A DNA stretch of 64,000 nucleotides from Lachnospiraceae bacterium A2 (GCA_000403315.2 KE159636.1:3128854-3192853); one strand, 5' to 3'. Shown: positions 7,553 to 16,750, numbered from the stretch's first letter. Notes: generated from the sequence alone by a model not told the origin. Made by a program: numbers and translations.

Positions 7553-8125
7553 CTACAGCACATATTCTAACTGGCAGTCGCATGGCTCTGCCACATATAA
7601 CTTCCGATTGTACTCTTTTGCTTCTACGCACCCAAGGGCATGGTAAAATGCCTGTGTTTCCTCGGAGGAATGGGCGGATATGTACAGTTTTTTTGCCCCC
7701 AGCTTCCTTGCAGCCAAAATAGCCCGCTGAAATAGCTGTTTTCCATACCCCTTGCCCCTGCATTCACAGGAAACATGGATGCAGGAAAGCTGCACATACT
7801 GCCCTTTGGAGCCAAAATGGGGGCTTTCCACAGAGGTGAAGCCCATCAGTTTCCCTTCCTCAAAGCAGCCAAATACGTAACCGCCGGTATGTATGGTATT
7901 TTTCAGGCATTTTACCAGAAATTCATATTCCGGGTCCTTCCATTCCTCTACAAAGGCAATGTCCTTTAATTTCCAAGTGCCTCCTTCTTTCCGCCAGCAG
8001 CGCGCCACTTCCTGATGGCGGTTGAAATGCCGGAACAGCTCCCGGTTAATCTGCGGCTCTGACAGTATTTTGATCGTCGCCCCTGTTTTATTCCGCTTGA
8101 TATGCTGCAAGTTCTTTCTTCTCAT
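7553..8125 (-). CDS. GNAT family N-acetyltransferase
   Basis: This gene encodes 190 residues. The acetyl-CoA binding core is clear: the beta-4 strand L-S-C-I-H-V-S is followed by C-R-G-K-G-Y-G-K-Q-L-F, matching the R-x-x-G-x-G/A motif, then A-R-K-L-G-A-K-K-L-Y-I-S-A and F-Y-H-A-L-G-C-V for the last strands. The N-terminal 60 residues are basic and not conserved enough to define a substrate. The start at 8125 is the first ATG and precedes a basic stretch; no strong ribosome binding site is seen. It is oriented with the Mrr-like gene but separated by 118 bases. Confidence 0.85.
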   Translation of the reverse strand: MRRKNLQHIKRNKTGATIKILSEPQINRELFRHFNRHQEVARCWRKEGGTWKLKDIAFVEEWKDPEYEFLVKCLKNTIHTGGYVFGCFEEGKLMGFTSVESPHFGSKGQYVQLSCIHVSCECRGKGYGKQLFQRAILAARKLGAKKLYISAHSSEETQAFYHALGCVEAKEYNRKLYVAEPCDCQLEYVL

Positions 8126-8211
8126 TTATATTTTCACCATCCGTTTTGCTTTCTGTTTCCATTTTATGGCCGCACTTTGCTGTTCCCGCCGCCTGTATTC
8201 CGGCCCCTGTT

Positions 8212-9462
8212 TTATGGACGCACCTGGCCGTCCCCATAGATAATATATTTGGTGCTGGTCAGTTCTTTTAGCCCCATGGGCCCCCTTGCGTGGAGCTTCT
8301 GGGTGCTGATGCCGATTTCGCCGCCAAAGCCAAATTCAAACCCATCCGTAAACCGGGTGGATGCATTGACATACACAGCCGCCGCATCAATTTCATCCAA
8401 AAACTTCTGCGCATTCCCATAATCCTTAGTAATAATGGCTTCGGAATGGCCGGTATTGTATTTGTTGATATGGGCGATGGCTTCTTCCAGGGAAGAAACC
8501 GTTTTTATGGAAAGGATGTAGTCCAGATATTCTGCGCCCCAGTCCTCCTCTTTGGCTGGGCGGATACTGCTGCAGGCTTCCCTGCTTTCCTCGTCGCCCC
8601 GCAGCTCCACTTTCTTTTCCGCTAACCGCTCCGCCAGCTTTGGCAGCAGCGCTTCTTCTGCCTTTTCATGCACTACCAGGGATTCGCAGGCGTTGCAGAC
8701 GCCGATCCGCTGGGTTTTTGCATTAAAAATAATGTCAACGGCCATGGCAATGTCTGCAGATTCGTCCACATAAATATGGCAGTTCCCAGTCCCGGTTTCA
8801 ATGACTGGCACTGTGGCCTGTTCCACCACGGTGCGGATCAGCCCTGCGCCGCCCCTTGGGATCAGCACATCAATATATTGGTTCAGCTTCATGAACTTTG
8901 CCGCTGTTTCATGGCTGGTGTCCGTAATAAGCTGGATGGCGTCTGCAGGAAGGCCGCAGTTCCCCAGCGCCTCCTGCAGCGTCATGGTAATGGCATTGTT
9001 GGAATGGATGGCGTCCTTCCCGCCCCGGAGGATGACCACATTCCCTGCCTTAAAGCACAGGCCGAAAGCATCTGCCGTCACATTTGGCCGGGACTCGTAA
9101 ATAATGCCGATCACCCCCAAAGGCACGCGTTTCTGCCCAATTAACAGCCCGTTTGGCCGCTGCTTCATGGACAGCACTTCCCCAATCGGGTCTTCCAGCC
9201 CCGCAATCTGCCGAAGCCCTTCCGCCATCTGGGCAATCCGTGCTTCTGTCAGAAGCAGCCTGTCCACCAGCCCCGGAGCCATGCCGTTTTCCTTTGCCCG
9301 CTCCACGTCTGAGTGGTTGGCTTCCAGCAGCATTTTCATATTTGCTATCAAATAATCTGCCGCAGTAGCCAGCGCTTTATTTTTCTGGATGGCAGAGAGG
9401 GTACGCAGGGTTGTTTCTGCTTTCTTGGCATTTGCGCCAATCTGTTCCAAAGTCAGTTTCAT
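8212..9462 (-). CDS. proA: Gamma-glutamyl phosphate reductase
   Basis: ATG at 9462 ([14 protein letters not shown]) has GGAGGAAAAC in front; the frame extends further upstream without a better start. The 416-residue length is normal. It reduces gamma-glutamyl phosphate with NADPH to glutamate semialdehyde in proline synthesis. The family signature is present, with the catalytic cysteine in G-V-C-N-A-C-E-S, the [17 protein letters not shown] segment and the [19 protein letters not shown] motif near the end. The kinase partner proB lies at 13060-13908, about 3.6 kb upstream on the same strand, with several genes between them, among them an oppositely oriented sigma factor pair. Confidence 0.96.
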   Translation of the reverse strand: MKLTLEQIGANAKKAETTLRTLSAIQKNKALATAADYLIANMKMLLEANHSDVERAKENGMAPGLVDRLLLTEARIAQMAEGLRQIAGLEDPIGEVLSMKQRPNGLLIGQKRVPLGVIGIIYESRPNVTADAFGLCFKAGNVVILRGGKDAIHSNNAITMTLQEALGNCGLPADAIQLITDTSHETAAKFMKLNQYIDVLIPRGGAGLIRTVVEQATVPVIETGTGNCHIYVDESADIAMAVDIIFNAKTQRIGVCNACESLVVHEKAEEALLPKLAERLAEKKVELRGDEESREACSSIRPAKEEDWGAEYLDYILSIKTVSSLEEAIAHINKYNTGHSEAIITKDYGNAQKFLDEIDAAAVYVNASTRFTDGFEFGFGGEIGISTQKLHARGPMGLKELTSTKYIIYGDGQVRP

Positions 9463-9697
9463 AGTTTTCCTCCATTCTGGCGTTGCGTTCCATGGCATTG
9501 CCCGGTTTTGGCCCTTTGCCACGCTGCAAGGCTTCATTTCCTGATAACAGTATAGCAAGTTCTGGGCGGTTTGTCATCAGGTTCGGCTGATTTTTCTGGA
9601 AGGCGGCGGGAATCCCTGCTGAGGGTGCTTGCGGGAATCGCCAAACTAAGTGCCAACAACATTCCCCCTCAAATTTTTCCATAAAATTCCCCGCCCC

Positions 9698-9724
9698 TGA
9701 AACTTTTCCACCCTCTCCCACGTC
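9698..9724 (+). promoter_or_regulatory. ECF sigma (SigV-type) promoter
   Basis: TGAAAC at 9698-9703 and CGTC at 9721-9724 are separated by 17 bp, matching the -35/-10 pair used by the SigV/SigW/SigX class of ECF factors. It lies about 40 bases before the sigma-factor start, so it fits autoregulation of the sigV-rsiV operon. Confidence 0.75.
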
Positions 9725-9762
9725 TAACCTATTGTAACAGCCAACCAGAAAGGAGAACCCAA

Positions 9763-10266
9763 ATGACTACGCCAAACATGCAAAAGATGCAGCAGTTGGT
9801 GGAACAGGAACTGTTGTCCTCTTACGATTCCCTGTACCGTCTGGCCTTCACCTACGTAAAAAACGAAGCAGACGCCATGGACATTGTGCAGGAAACCGCT
9901 TACAAGGCCATACAGAATTCCGCCTCTGTGAAAAATGAAGCTTTCATCAAAACGTGGCTCTGGCGCATTGCCATCAACACTTCCTTGGAATCCCTGCGGG
10001 GCAGGCAGCGGGAAATTTCTTACGAAGCCCCTGTGGAATATGGGAAAGAAGATGTATACATGGATTTTGATACCATTGACGCCTTAGACGTCCTAAATGA
10101 AAAAGAACGCGCCGTGGTGGTGCTGCGCTATTTCGAAGACCGGAAGCTGCAGGAAATTGCCGCCGCGCTGGAAGAAAATTTAAGCACTGTCAAAAGCATT
10201 TTATACCGCAGCCTGAAAAAAATGAAAATCAAACTGACGGAAGGAGAACTTTGCCATGAACCATGA
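9763..10266 (+). CDS. sigV: ECF RNA polymerase sigma factor, SigV type
   Basis: The product has 167 residues, with AAAGGAG upstream of the ATG. Region 2 reads Y-D-S-L-Y-R-L-A-F-T-Y-V-K-N-E-A-D-A-M-D-I-V-Q-E-T-A-Y and includes the D-A-x-D-I-V-Q-E core-binding and melting helix. Region 4 reads V-L-R-Y-F-E-D-R-K-L-Q-E-I-A-A-A-L-E and ends in S-T-V-K-S-I-L-Y-R-S-L-K, the -35 recognition helix. The next gene overlaps its stop by 11 bases and encodes an RsiV-like anti-sigma factor, which supports the SigV assignment. In Bacillus and Clostridioides this system responds to lysozyme and switches on cell-wall modification. It is probably autoregulated from the ECF promoter just upstream. Confidence 0.9.
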   Translation: MTTPNMQKMQQLVEQELLSSYDSLYRLAFTYVKNEADAMDIVQETAYKAIQNSASVKNEAFIKTWLWRIAINTSLESLRGRQREISYEAPVEYGKEDVYMDFDTIDALDVLNEKERAVVVLRYFEDRKLQEIAAALEENLSTVKSILYRSLKKMKIKLTEGELCHEP

Positions 10267-11188
10267 TTTAAACCAAATCAAACAGGATTACCAAAACATC
10301 AGCGTCCCAGAAGCCCTAAAGCCCAAGGTAACAGACGCCATCGCCAAAGCAAAGGCAGACATGGCAAATGCCGACGGAGGGAACAGCAGAAAAACAGCGC
10401 TCCCCTTCCATTTTCCCTTTGCAAAAACCGCCTGGGCTGCCGCCGCTGCCCTTGCCCTTATCATCCTCGCCAACTCCAGCCCCTCCATTTCCTATGCCAT
10501 GGAGCAGATTCCAGTCATTGGCGCCATGATAAAGGTAGTGACGTTCCGGGAATATGAACATCAGGACAACCAGATGGAAGCCAGCCTCAAAATCCCGGAA
10601 GTCCAAATTCCGCAGGATGGAACTGAGGGAAATGAAGCATTAGAAAATGCTGCCCAGGAATTAAACGGTACCATCAAAGCCTATACGGACGAAATTATCG
10701 CCGCATACGAAGCAGACGTAAAAGCCGCAGGCGGGGAAGGCACACAGGCAGTAGGCCTGGATTATGAAGTAGTGACAGACAATGACAGGCTGTTTTCCCT
10801 GCGGTTCCGCCAGACTATCACAATGGCAGGGGCTGCCCAGTCGGAAAAAATTTACCATATTGACAAACAGGCCGGGAAAATGGTTACATTGGAAGATTTA
10901 TTCCAAGAAGGCGCAGATTACAAGACGCCCATTTCTGAGAACATCAAACAGCAGATGAAGGAACAGATGGCACAGGACGACGCATTAACCTATTATGTGG
11001 ACAGCGAAGTGCCGGAATGGGATTTTAAGGAACTGCCAGACCAGGCCAACTTCTATGTCAACGAGTCCGGCAAGCTAGTGATTGTCTTTGATGAATACCA
11101 GGTGGCTCCCGGCTACATGGGGATTGTTACCTTTGAAATCCCCACAGAAGCGGTGGCAGGCATTGTAAAAGAAGGCTATTTAAAATAG
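10256..11188 (+). CDS. rsiV: Anti-sigma-V factor, lysozyme-sensing membrane protein
   Basis: The product has 310 residues and starts at ATG 10256 inside the end of sigV, so the two are translationally coupled. A short cytoplasmic part of about 60 residues with a sigma-binding helix precedes one transmembrane helix (about 62-80, rich in Ala and Leu). The extracytoplasmic part carries DUF4163/DUF3298-like features: the K-M-V-T-L-E-D-L-F segment and a final F-Y-V-N-E-S-G-K-L-V-I-V-F-D-E-Y-Q-V-A-P-G-Y-M-G. In RsiV of B. subtilis this domain binds lysozyme and triggers cleavage that frees SigV. The closeness of family and context makes the same role likely here. Confidence 0.87.
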   Translation: MNHDLNQIKQDYQNISVPEALKPKVTDAIAKAKADMANADGGNSRKTALPFHFPFAKTAWAAAAALALIILANSSPSISYAMEQIPVIGAMIKVVTFREYEHQDNQMEASLKIPEVQIPQDGTEGNEALENAAQELNGTIKAYTDEIIAAYEADVKAAGGEGTQAVGLDYEVVTDNDRLFSLRFRQTITMAGAAQSEKIYHIDKQAGKMVTLEDLFQEGADYKTPISENIKQQMKEQMAQDDALTYYVDSEVPEWDFKELPDQANFYVNESGKLVIVFDEYQVAPGYMGIVTFEIPTEAVAGIVKEGYLK

Positions 11189-11193
11189 CCTTC
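11167..11193 (-). terminator. Intrinsic terminator of the cyclo-ligase operon
   Basis: GAAGGCTATTT and AAATAGCCTTC (11171-11193) form a near-perfect hairpin. Read on the minus strand it is followed directly by TTTT (11170-11167). It lies 23 bases past the stop of the cyclo-ligase gene and uses the last codons of rsiV on the other strand. Confidence 0.55.
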
Positions 11194-11215
11194 CGCCAAA
11201 CAGGGGCATATATCA

Positions 11216-11779
11216 TTACAGAAGGTCGCATGTTGGACAGAAGCCCTCCTCTGTAACCACCCCATCCATTGGCACGTCATATTCCCCTTTCTCCAACTGT
11301 CCCACAAGCTGCAGCCCATAAGCCACCCCTACCTTCACCATATCAGGATGGCTTGCAAAATAGCGGTCATAATAGCCGCCCCCATACCCCAGCCGGTTCC
11401 CATGGGCGTCAAACCCAACGCCCGGGACCAGCGCCAAGGCACCAACTGCTGTGACTGGCTCACTGCCCGTGGGCTCCATGACATGGAAGCTGCCCTCCCG
11501 GAACTCATCCAAGGAACCCACGCGGAAAAACTCCATGCCCTTCCCTTCTACCCTTGGAAATGCAAGTTCCTTCCCCATGCCCAGGGCTTCCCTTGCCAGC
11601 GGCAGCAGATCCACCTCATTCCCAAGGGGGTAGTAAAAGCACACAGTGCCTGCCTGCAAAAACCATGGCTGCCTGCAGATGTTCCGGCAGATTTTTTCTG
11701 AAAGCCCCTGTACCTGCGCAGGGGCTAACCCTTCCCGCCGCCCTTTCAGCAAATCCCTAATTTGCTTCTTTTCGCCCAT
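11216..11779 (-). CDS. 5-formyltetrahydrofolate cyclo-ligase
   Basis: The product has 187 residues, normal for the family. The enzyme converts 5-formyltetrahydrofolate to 5,10-methenyltetrahydrofolate with ATP. The N-terminal basic segment K-K-Q-I-R-D-L-L-K-G-R-R is followed by the C-F-Y-Y-P-L-G-N-E-V-D motif and the diagnostic C-terminal V-P-G-V-G-F-D-A-H-G-N-R-L-G-Y-G-G-G-Y-Y-D-R-Y for nucleotide binding. Its start overlaps the end of the DUF896 gene by 23 bases, so the two are cotranscribed. The gene symbol varies between species (ygfA, mthfs, fthC), so none is given. Confidence 0.93.
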   Translation of the reverse strand: MGEKKQIRDLLKGRREGLAPAQVQGLSEKICRNICRQPWFLQAGTVCFYYPLGNEVDLLPLAREALGMGKELAFPRVEGKGMEFFRVGSLDEFREGSFHVMEPTGSEPVTAVGALALVPGVGFDAHGNRLGYGGGYYDRYFASHPDMVKVGVAYGLQLVGQLEKGEYDVPMDGVVTEEGFCPTCDLL

Positions 11780-11978
11780 ATTTTTCCCCTAAATTTTCTG
11801 TAGTCCCATCAGGGTTCACCACATCAATATTGTCAAGCTGCGCCCGCAGGTTGCGCCTTATGGTTGCGATATACTCCTGCCGCAGCAATTCCTGCTCCCT
11901 TTTTTCCGCTTCTGTCAGGCCTTCCGCCTTGGATTTCCTTGCTAATACATTGATTCTGTCTATCTTTTCCTGTTCCAT
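11757..11978 (-). CDS. DUF896 (YnzC-like) small protein
   Basis: ATG at 11978 is preceded by AAGGAGGAAGG; the frame opens ten codons earlier without a site. The 73-residue product is the standard size. The DUF896 pattern is clear: I-D-R-I-N-V-L-A-R-K-S-K-A-E-G-L-T-E-A-E-K-R-E-Q-E as a helical hairpin with the L-A-R-K motif, then L-R-x-Y/Q-E-Y-I-A-T-I-R-R-N-L-R-A-Q-L. B. subtilis YnzC is a two-helix cytoplasmic protein of the SOS regulon with no known activity. It is overlapped by the cyclo-ligase gene downstream. Confidence 0.92.
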   Translation of the reverse strand: MEQEKIDRINVLARKSKAEGLTEAEKREQELLRQEYIATIRRNLRAQLDNIDVVNPDGTTENLGEKYGRKEAN

Positions 11979-12045
11979 GCCTTCCTCCTTGGATTTCTGC
12001 CAGCGCATTGCTTCCCCTGTCTTGCCTTATTCCTGCCTTCTGCTT

Positions 12046-13011
12046 TTAAAACTGGCACTTTTTCACCCAGTCCATCAAAAGCCCTTTGCTGCCACATTCC
12101 GGGCAGGTATATGTCCCGTAATAATATGGGATTTTCCACGCCCCTTCCATGCCCAGCTCATGGGCAAGGTTGCTGAACCAAAGGTATGTATTTTCAAAAT
12201 CCTCCCCATCCCACTGCCCAAGGACAGATGCAGCAGGGGTTACACGTTCCTTAACCACTGGCCCGCAGCAGGAACCTTCCGGCTCCTCCCCGCCGTCTTC
12301 CATCTCCTCATAAAATCCTTCCGCTTCCATTTCTTCATCAAAATAGCCGCAGTTTAAGCATGCCACCGGCGCCTGCTCCCAACTGCCCACCAGCATCTGG
12401 AACGCATCCTCGGCATTCCCGAACAATGCAAGCAGGCCTGTGCAGAAATACAGAAGTTCCATAGGGTCCTGCTGTTTCAGTGTTTCCATATTTTCACGTA
12501 AAAATTCCTTTGCCCGTTCCCGGAACAGTTCTATGCTTAGCTGGTAGCTCTCCAAAATATCCGCAGAAATCCCATCCGTGCCACCAGTATTTTCCGGGAA
12601 ATCCGTAGACAAAATACTCCCTGCGTTCTCTAAAACCTTCATTTGCCACTGGAAATCCTGTTCTTTCCTCTTTTTTTCATAAAACAGCAAAAAATAGGGC
12701 ATCACCAGATATGTGGCGCTGTTAAAGGAAAGCTGGTGGGAAAGGTTTTCGCATAAATTATCAAAATTAATTTGTTCCGCATCTTTATCTTCAAAATCCA
12801 GGCGGCGGAGCTTCTGCATTTCCGGCAGCAAATCCTTAGGGCAGAACAAAAATGCCACATCCTCCCGCACATCGCCGTATGCGCCCCGAAACACCTGCCA
12901 CAAATCCGAAGGAAACTCCACCGGGCGCAGCCGCTCCCGCAGCCCCTGCTCCTCCGCCAGTGATTTTTCAATCTCTGCTTTCCACATGGCTGCCAATTGT
13001 TCTTCTGACAT
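12046..13011 (-). CDS. Hypothetical protein with C-terminal zinc-ribbon-like cysteine pairs
   Basis: ATG at 13011 (MSEEQL) is preferred over the GTG at 13020 because AAGGATGG lies about ten bases before it. The 321-residue product is acidic and helical in its first two-thirds (F-P-S-D-L-W-Q-V-F-R-G-A-Y-G-D-V-R-E-D). Two cysteine pairs, C-L-N-C-G at about 225 and C-P-E-C-G near the end, plus a C-C between them, could bind zinc. I recognise no named family. It sits between proB and the DUF896 gene on the same strand, which suggests cotranscription but gives no function. Confidence 0.6.
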   Translation of the reverse strand: MSEEQLAAMWKAEIEKSLAEEQGLRERLRPVEFPSDLWQVFRGAYGDVREDVAFLFCPKDLLPEMQKLRRLDFEDKDAEQINFDNLCENLSHQLSFNSATYLVMPYFLLFYEKKRKEQDFQWQMKVLENAGSILSTDFPENTGGTDGISADILESYQLSIELFRERAKEFLRENMETLKQQDPMELLYFCTGLLALFGNAEDAFQMLVGSWEQAPVACLNCGYFDEEMEAEGFYEEMEDGGEEPEGSCCGPVVKERVTPAASVLGQWDGEDFENTYLWFSNLAHELGMEGAWKIPYYYGTYTCPECGSKGLLMDWVKKCQF

Positions 13012-13059
13012 ATGAATCACCCATCCTTTTTCTTTAAAATATATCCATACCTGTCCGGC

Positions 13060-13908
13060 TTACTCTAAACTTTTTTCTATAAAATCTGCAATATAAAAAT
13101 CCTCATCCCTGTGTTCCCGGAACAGGGTCCCTACAAAATCCCCTTCAAAAATCTGGTGCAGGATTCCCACGTCCGCCCCATTGGCAATTACCATGTCCGC
13201 CCCGGAACAGGTGGCAATTTTTGCTGCCGTCAGCTTTGTTGCCATGCCCCCGGTGCCTACGTCGCTGCCAACGGTTGCTTTTGCCATGGCAAGGAGCTCC
13301 TGGTCCAGCCTGTCCACCACGGGGATTAGGGAGGCGTCCGGGTTTTTGTGGGGGTCATCGGTAAACAGCCCATCAATGTCTGACAGGAGGATTAGCAAAT
13401 CTGCCCCTGCCAGCGAAGCCACCAAAGCAGAAAGCGTGTCGTTGTCGCCAAACTGCATCTCATAAGTAGAAACGGTGTCGTTTTCATTGACTACCGGGAT
13501 AATCCCAAGGCGGAACAATTCTTCAAAGGTGTTCTGGGCATTTTTCCGGGAAACATTGTCCTGCATAGTCCCTTTTGTCATCAGGATTTGCCCCACAGTC
13601 TGATGGTATTCTGAAAATAATTTCTGGTATGTCATCATCAGCCTTGCCTGCCCTACTGCCGCACAGGCCTGCTTGGTGGAAATGTTGTCCGGCCGCTCGG
13701 ACAGGCCGATGACGGTGCGCCCTACGGCAATGGCCCCGGAGCTTACCAGGCACACATCCATGCCACGGTTCCTGATATCGCAAAGTTCCCGCACCAGCCG
13801 TTCTATTTTCCCAAGGTTCAGCCTTCCAGTGGCTGCGTGGTGCAGGGATGCGGAACCGATTTTCACCACTACCCTTTTTTTCCTGCTGAAATACTCTTTT
13901 GTTTCCAT
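13060..13908 (-). CDS. proB: Glutamate 5-kinase (PUA-less)
   Basis: The product has 282 residues, with AGGAGAGAAC before the ATG. It phosphorylates glutamate in the first step of proline synthesis. The amino-acid kinase fold shows V-V-K-I-G-S-A-S-L at the start, L-V-S-S-G-A-I-A-V-G, Q-A-C-A-A-V-G-Q-A-R-L-M, V-N-E-N-D-T-V-S and L-L-S-D-I-D-G-L-F-T. G-T-G-G-M-A-T-K-L-T-A-A-K-I-A marks the end of the catalytic domain. It lacks the C-terminal PUA domain of the E. coli enzyme, as in many Firmicutes. proA lies on the same strand but far downstream. Confidence 0.95.
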   Translation of the reverse strand: METKEYFSRKKRVVVKIGSASLHHAATGRLNLGKIERLVRELCDIRNRGMDVCLVSSGAIAVGRTVIGLSERPDNISTKQACAAVGQARLMMTYQKLFSEYHQTVGQILMTKGTMQDNVSRKNAQNTFEELFRLGIIPVVNENDTVSTYEMQFGDNDTLSALVASLAGADLLILLSDIDGLFTDDPHKNPDASLIPVVDRLDQELLAMAKATVGSDVGTGGMATKLTAAKIATCSGADMVIANGADVGILHQIFEGDFVGTLFREHRDEDFYIADFIEKSLE

Positions 13909-13993
13909 TGTTCTCTCCTGTCTTTCCTTGCTTCTATGCTAAATTCTTACAACAGTCCCTGCCTGTTAGCCCTGATGCCCAGATTTTTCTATC

Positions 13994-15334
13994 CTAATCA
14001 GGTTTCCACTCATCCATCGTCTTTGCGCTAGGATAGACCTGTTCCATCCGGCTGTCTGGAAATTTGGCATCAATCCAAGCTTCCACCCCATTTTGGGGAG
14101 AAACCCCTTGGGCACGTTCCCCGAAACGCCCCAAAGCTGCAGCAGAAATCGTAATATCCCACGCCAGAAACAGCAAGAACACATAAGTCAATGCTTTTCC
14201 TGCCCCTTTTGGCACCTTCTCAATCCAGCCAGACACCAGCGGGTACAGCCGCTTCATCCAGACCCAGGCTGCAATCCCCCAGAAAAAACAATACAGCAAG
14301 TTAATCCTCCCACCCAAGTTAAAGGGGATGTCGCTGTAATCCCAGAACACTGCCCCAAATGCCAGCTCCGTAAACACGCTGCAAATATACTCGTAGGCTC
14401 CGCCCAGCAAGGTTCCGGCCATAAAAATATGGCTGTCCTCCTGATTCCGGTAACGGTAAAGCACAATAGTTGCCCCTGCAACACCGATTCCCCAGACCAA
14501 ACTAAAGGTGCCATAGAGCAAGCTGCTCCTGCTCATCCACCAGCCCATGGTAAACCTGCAGAACACCATTTCCACCACAGCCCCTAAGAAAGCCCCTATG
14601 ACAAATATCCAAGCAATTTTATGGAAGCTGCACCCGTAAGCAAACACAGTTTTCTGGCGGATTAATTCCTGCTTTTCTTCTTCGGTTTCCGCCTCTTTTT
14701 TCTTCAGGCTAGGAAAGGCACGGTTCATTCGCCGGTCGACTACCCCGACAATCACGGCCTGCAAGGAACGGGAGGCCTGGCTTAGCCCTTCTGCTATGTC
14801 TGCCATGGCTTGGTTCTGGTTCTTGATTTTAAGCAGCGCCCCTATGGTCATGGCGGCATCCACTATCAGAATCAAGGAAAGCAAAACCAAACCCACCAAG
14901 CCTGGCAGGTAAGGGATGTTTTCCAGCACTGCCATCAGCAGGGGGTTGATGAATTTTATCACAAGGATGCCAAGGCCACCCCAAACCATCGCGGCAGCAA
15001 GGCAGATATAGCCGCCAGCTTGGAATTTTTTCCCAGAATAATTCCAGAGCCTTAAATGGAATACTTTTTCTAATAGCAGCCCTGTCAATAGCTCCGTCAC
15101 TGTCCCCACAACCATGCAGCCCAAAAACAGATAGAACCATTCCTCCCGCAGAGAATCCATAAACACCAGCATGAACACCATAGACACGCCGTATACTGGA
15201 CAGAGCATGCCATTTAAAAGTCCCCGGTTGACAAATTCCTTCCTGCCTATCGCCGCATAAACCACTTCCAAGCACCAGCCAAAAAAGCTGTATAGATAAA
15301 ACAGGCAAACTAACTGAAACACAGTGTATATCAT
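13994..15334 (-). CDS. PF06541 putative ABC-type permease (duplicated domain)
   Basis: A membrane protein of 446 residues, with AGGAATAC before the ATG. It contains two copies of the PF06541 (CmpB-like) domain. Each copy opens with a helix and F-G-W-C-L-E-V-V-Y or L-G-A-V-V-E-M-V-F, followed by R-x-x-L-x-G-x-x-x-P-V-Y-G / L-L-Y-G-T-F-S-L-V-W-G, and a late G-G-x-x-x-Y segment and W-D-Y-S. Around ten helices are predicted, with a charged cytoplasmic loop (E-E-E-K-Q-E) between the halves. Despite the name, transport has not been shown for this family. It begins 18 bases after the MATE exporter gene, so the two probably form an operon. Confidence 0.78.
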   Translation of the reverse strand: MIYTVFQLVCLFYLYSFFGWCLEVVYAAIGRKEFVNRGLLNGMLCPVYGVSMVFMLVFMDSLREEWFYLFLGCMVVGTVTELLTGLLLEKVFHLRLWNYSGKKFQAGGYICLAAAMVWGGLGILVIKFINPLLMAVLENIPYLPGLVGLVLLSLILIVDAAMTIGALLKIKNQNQAMADIAEGLSQASRSLQAVIVGVVDRRMNRAFPSLKKKEAETEEEKQELIRQKTVFAYGCSFHKIAWIFVIGAFLGAVVEMVFCRFTMGWWMSRSSLLYGTFSLVWGIGVAGATIVLYRYRNQEDSHIFMAGTLLGGAYEYICSVFTELAFGAVFWDYSDIPFNLGGRINLLYCFFWGIAAWVWMKRLYPLVSGWIEKVPKGAGKALTYVFLLFLAWDITISAAALGRFGERAQGVSPQNGVEAWIDAKFPDSRMEQVYPSAKTMDEWKPD

Positions 15335-15352
15335 TTGTATTCCTTTCTATAC

Positions 15353-16750
15353 TCAAGCTGTATCCACAATATTCTGGAGCCAAATTCCTTTTTTAACCAA
15401 AATATAACCCAGGATGCATTTTAAGGTTTCAATAAGCTGGCAGCTTAAGTACACCAGCACAATGTGCAGCCCTGTAAAATGCGCCAGCACATAAGCAAGG
15501 GGGATGTCTGCCGCCCATACATACACACTGTCAAATAATACGGTAATCCATGTTTTCCCGCCGGAACGGAGGGTAAAATAGCAGCCGTGCATAAATGCAT
15601 ATAAAGGCATGCAAGCCGCCGCAATCAGGATAAATTTTGTGGCAAGGGACTGCACTTCCTGCGTGGTATTGTAAATCAGCGGGAAGAAGGGGGAAATCAT
15701 AGCCAGCAGGGTCCCAAACACAAAACAGGTGGAAACCGTAAAAAACAACAGTTTCCGGTCAGTGTCTTTCGCTTCTTCCATTTTGCCGGCTCCCAAAAGC
15801 TGCCCCACAATAATTGCAATTGCACCTCCCGTAGAAAGGAACACCACATTGAACAAGTTGGACACGGTGCTGGAAATATTAAGCGCCGCCACCACGGAAA
15901 GCCCCCGGACAGAGTAGCACTGCATTAAAAATGCCTGCCCTGTGGACCATGCAATCTCATTGAGCATAATGGGGATTCCCTTCTTTATAATATTGGCCGT
16001 CAAATCCCTTGGGATTTTCATTGTGCGGTAAGCCCCTTCGATAAAAGGATGCTCCTTCCGGTGCCCATAGGTCCAGCAAACAAGGATCACGCACTCCACT
16101 ATCCTTGCGATATCCGTTGCAATCGCCGCCCCTACCGCCCCCAATGCCGGGAACCCGAATTTCCCAAAGATCAGCAGGTAGTTCCCCAGAAGGTTTACAA
16201 GGACTGCAAATATCCCTGCCTTCATGGGCAGCAGGGTTTCCCCGGTTTCACGGAGGGTACTGGCGTAAGTCTGGGAAACGGCATAAGGCACAATGCCAAA
16301 TATAATCACCGCCAGGTATTCTTTCCCATATTCCAGTGTTTTTGCAATATCGCCGCTCTGGGCACCTTCATGGAGGTACAGCATAATCAGCCTGTCCCCT
16401 GCCGCAAGGAACAGCGCCGTGGCCGCCGCCGTCAGCAAAATGCAGACGATAAATTTAAACCGGAACGTATTGCGCACCCCTTCCTGGCTCCCCTGCCCGT
16501 AATACTGGGCGGTAAAAATCCCTGCGCTGGAAACGCCGCCGAAAATGCAGATATTGAACACTGTCATAAACTGGTTGACAATGGCAACGCCGCTCATCTG
16601 CTCCGTACCCACTTGCCCTACCATGATATTGTCCAGAAGGCTGACGAAATTAGTAATGCCATTTTGGATAATAACAGGGACTACTATTAGGAGCACCATG
16701 CGGTAAAAAGATTTGTCACCTATGTATTTCCTGAAAAAATTCTGTTTCAT
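15353..16750 (-). CDS. MATE family efflux transporter
   Basis: The product has 465 residues and twelve predicted helices in two pseudo-symmetric halves, as usual for MATE proteins. It shows the early D-N-I-M-V-G-Q-V-G motif, A-I-A-T-D-I-A-R-I-V-E in the mid part, and the second-half opening K-K-G-I-P-I-M-L-N-E. Such exporters use a Na+ or H+ gradient to expel cationic compounds or metabolites. The substrate cannot be read from sequence. It is the first gene of a pair with the PF06541 protein. A different, broken MATE gene occurs at 61618-62696. Confidence 0.9.
   Translation of the reverse strand: MKQNFFRKYIGDKSFYRMVLLIVVPVIIQNGITNFVSLLDNIMVGQVGTEQMSGVAIVNQFMTVFNICIFGGVSSAGIFTAQYYGQGSQEGVRNTFRFKFIVCILLTAAATALFLAAGDRLIMLYLHEGAQSGDIAKTLEYGKEYLAVIIFGIVPYAVSQTYASTLRETGETLLPMKAGIFAVLVNLLGNYLLIFGKFGFPALGAVGAAIATDIARIVECVILVCWTYGHRKEHPFIEGAYRTMKIPRDLTANIIKKGIPIMLNEIAWSTGQAFLMQCYSVRGLSVVAALNISSTVSNLFNVVFLSTGGAIAIIVGQLLGAGKMEEAKDTDRKLLFFTVSTCFVFGTLLAMISPFFPLIYNTTQEVQSLATKFILIAAACMPLYAFMHGCYFTLRSGGKTWITVLFDSVYVWAADIPLAYVLAHFTGLHIVLVYLSCQLIETLKCILGYILVKKGIWLQNIVDTA

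Noticed and set aside
7368..7763. A 131-codon minus-strand frame between the Mrr-like and GNAT genes
   Set aside because: It overlaps both genes out of frame, and the cysteine- and glycine-rich translation has no recognisable pattern.
8668..9144. A 158-codon plus-strand frame
   Set aside because: It is antisense to proA, which has complete catalytic motifs.
16049..16690. A 213-codon plus-strand frame within the MATE gene
   Set aside because: The opposite strand carries a clear MATE protein; this frame is its complement and has no domain or start signal.
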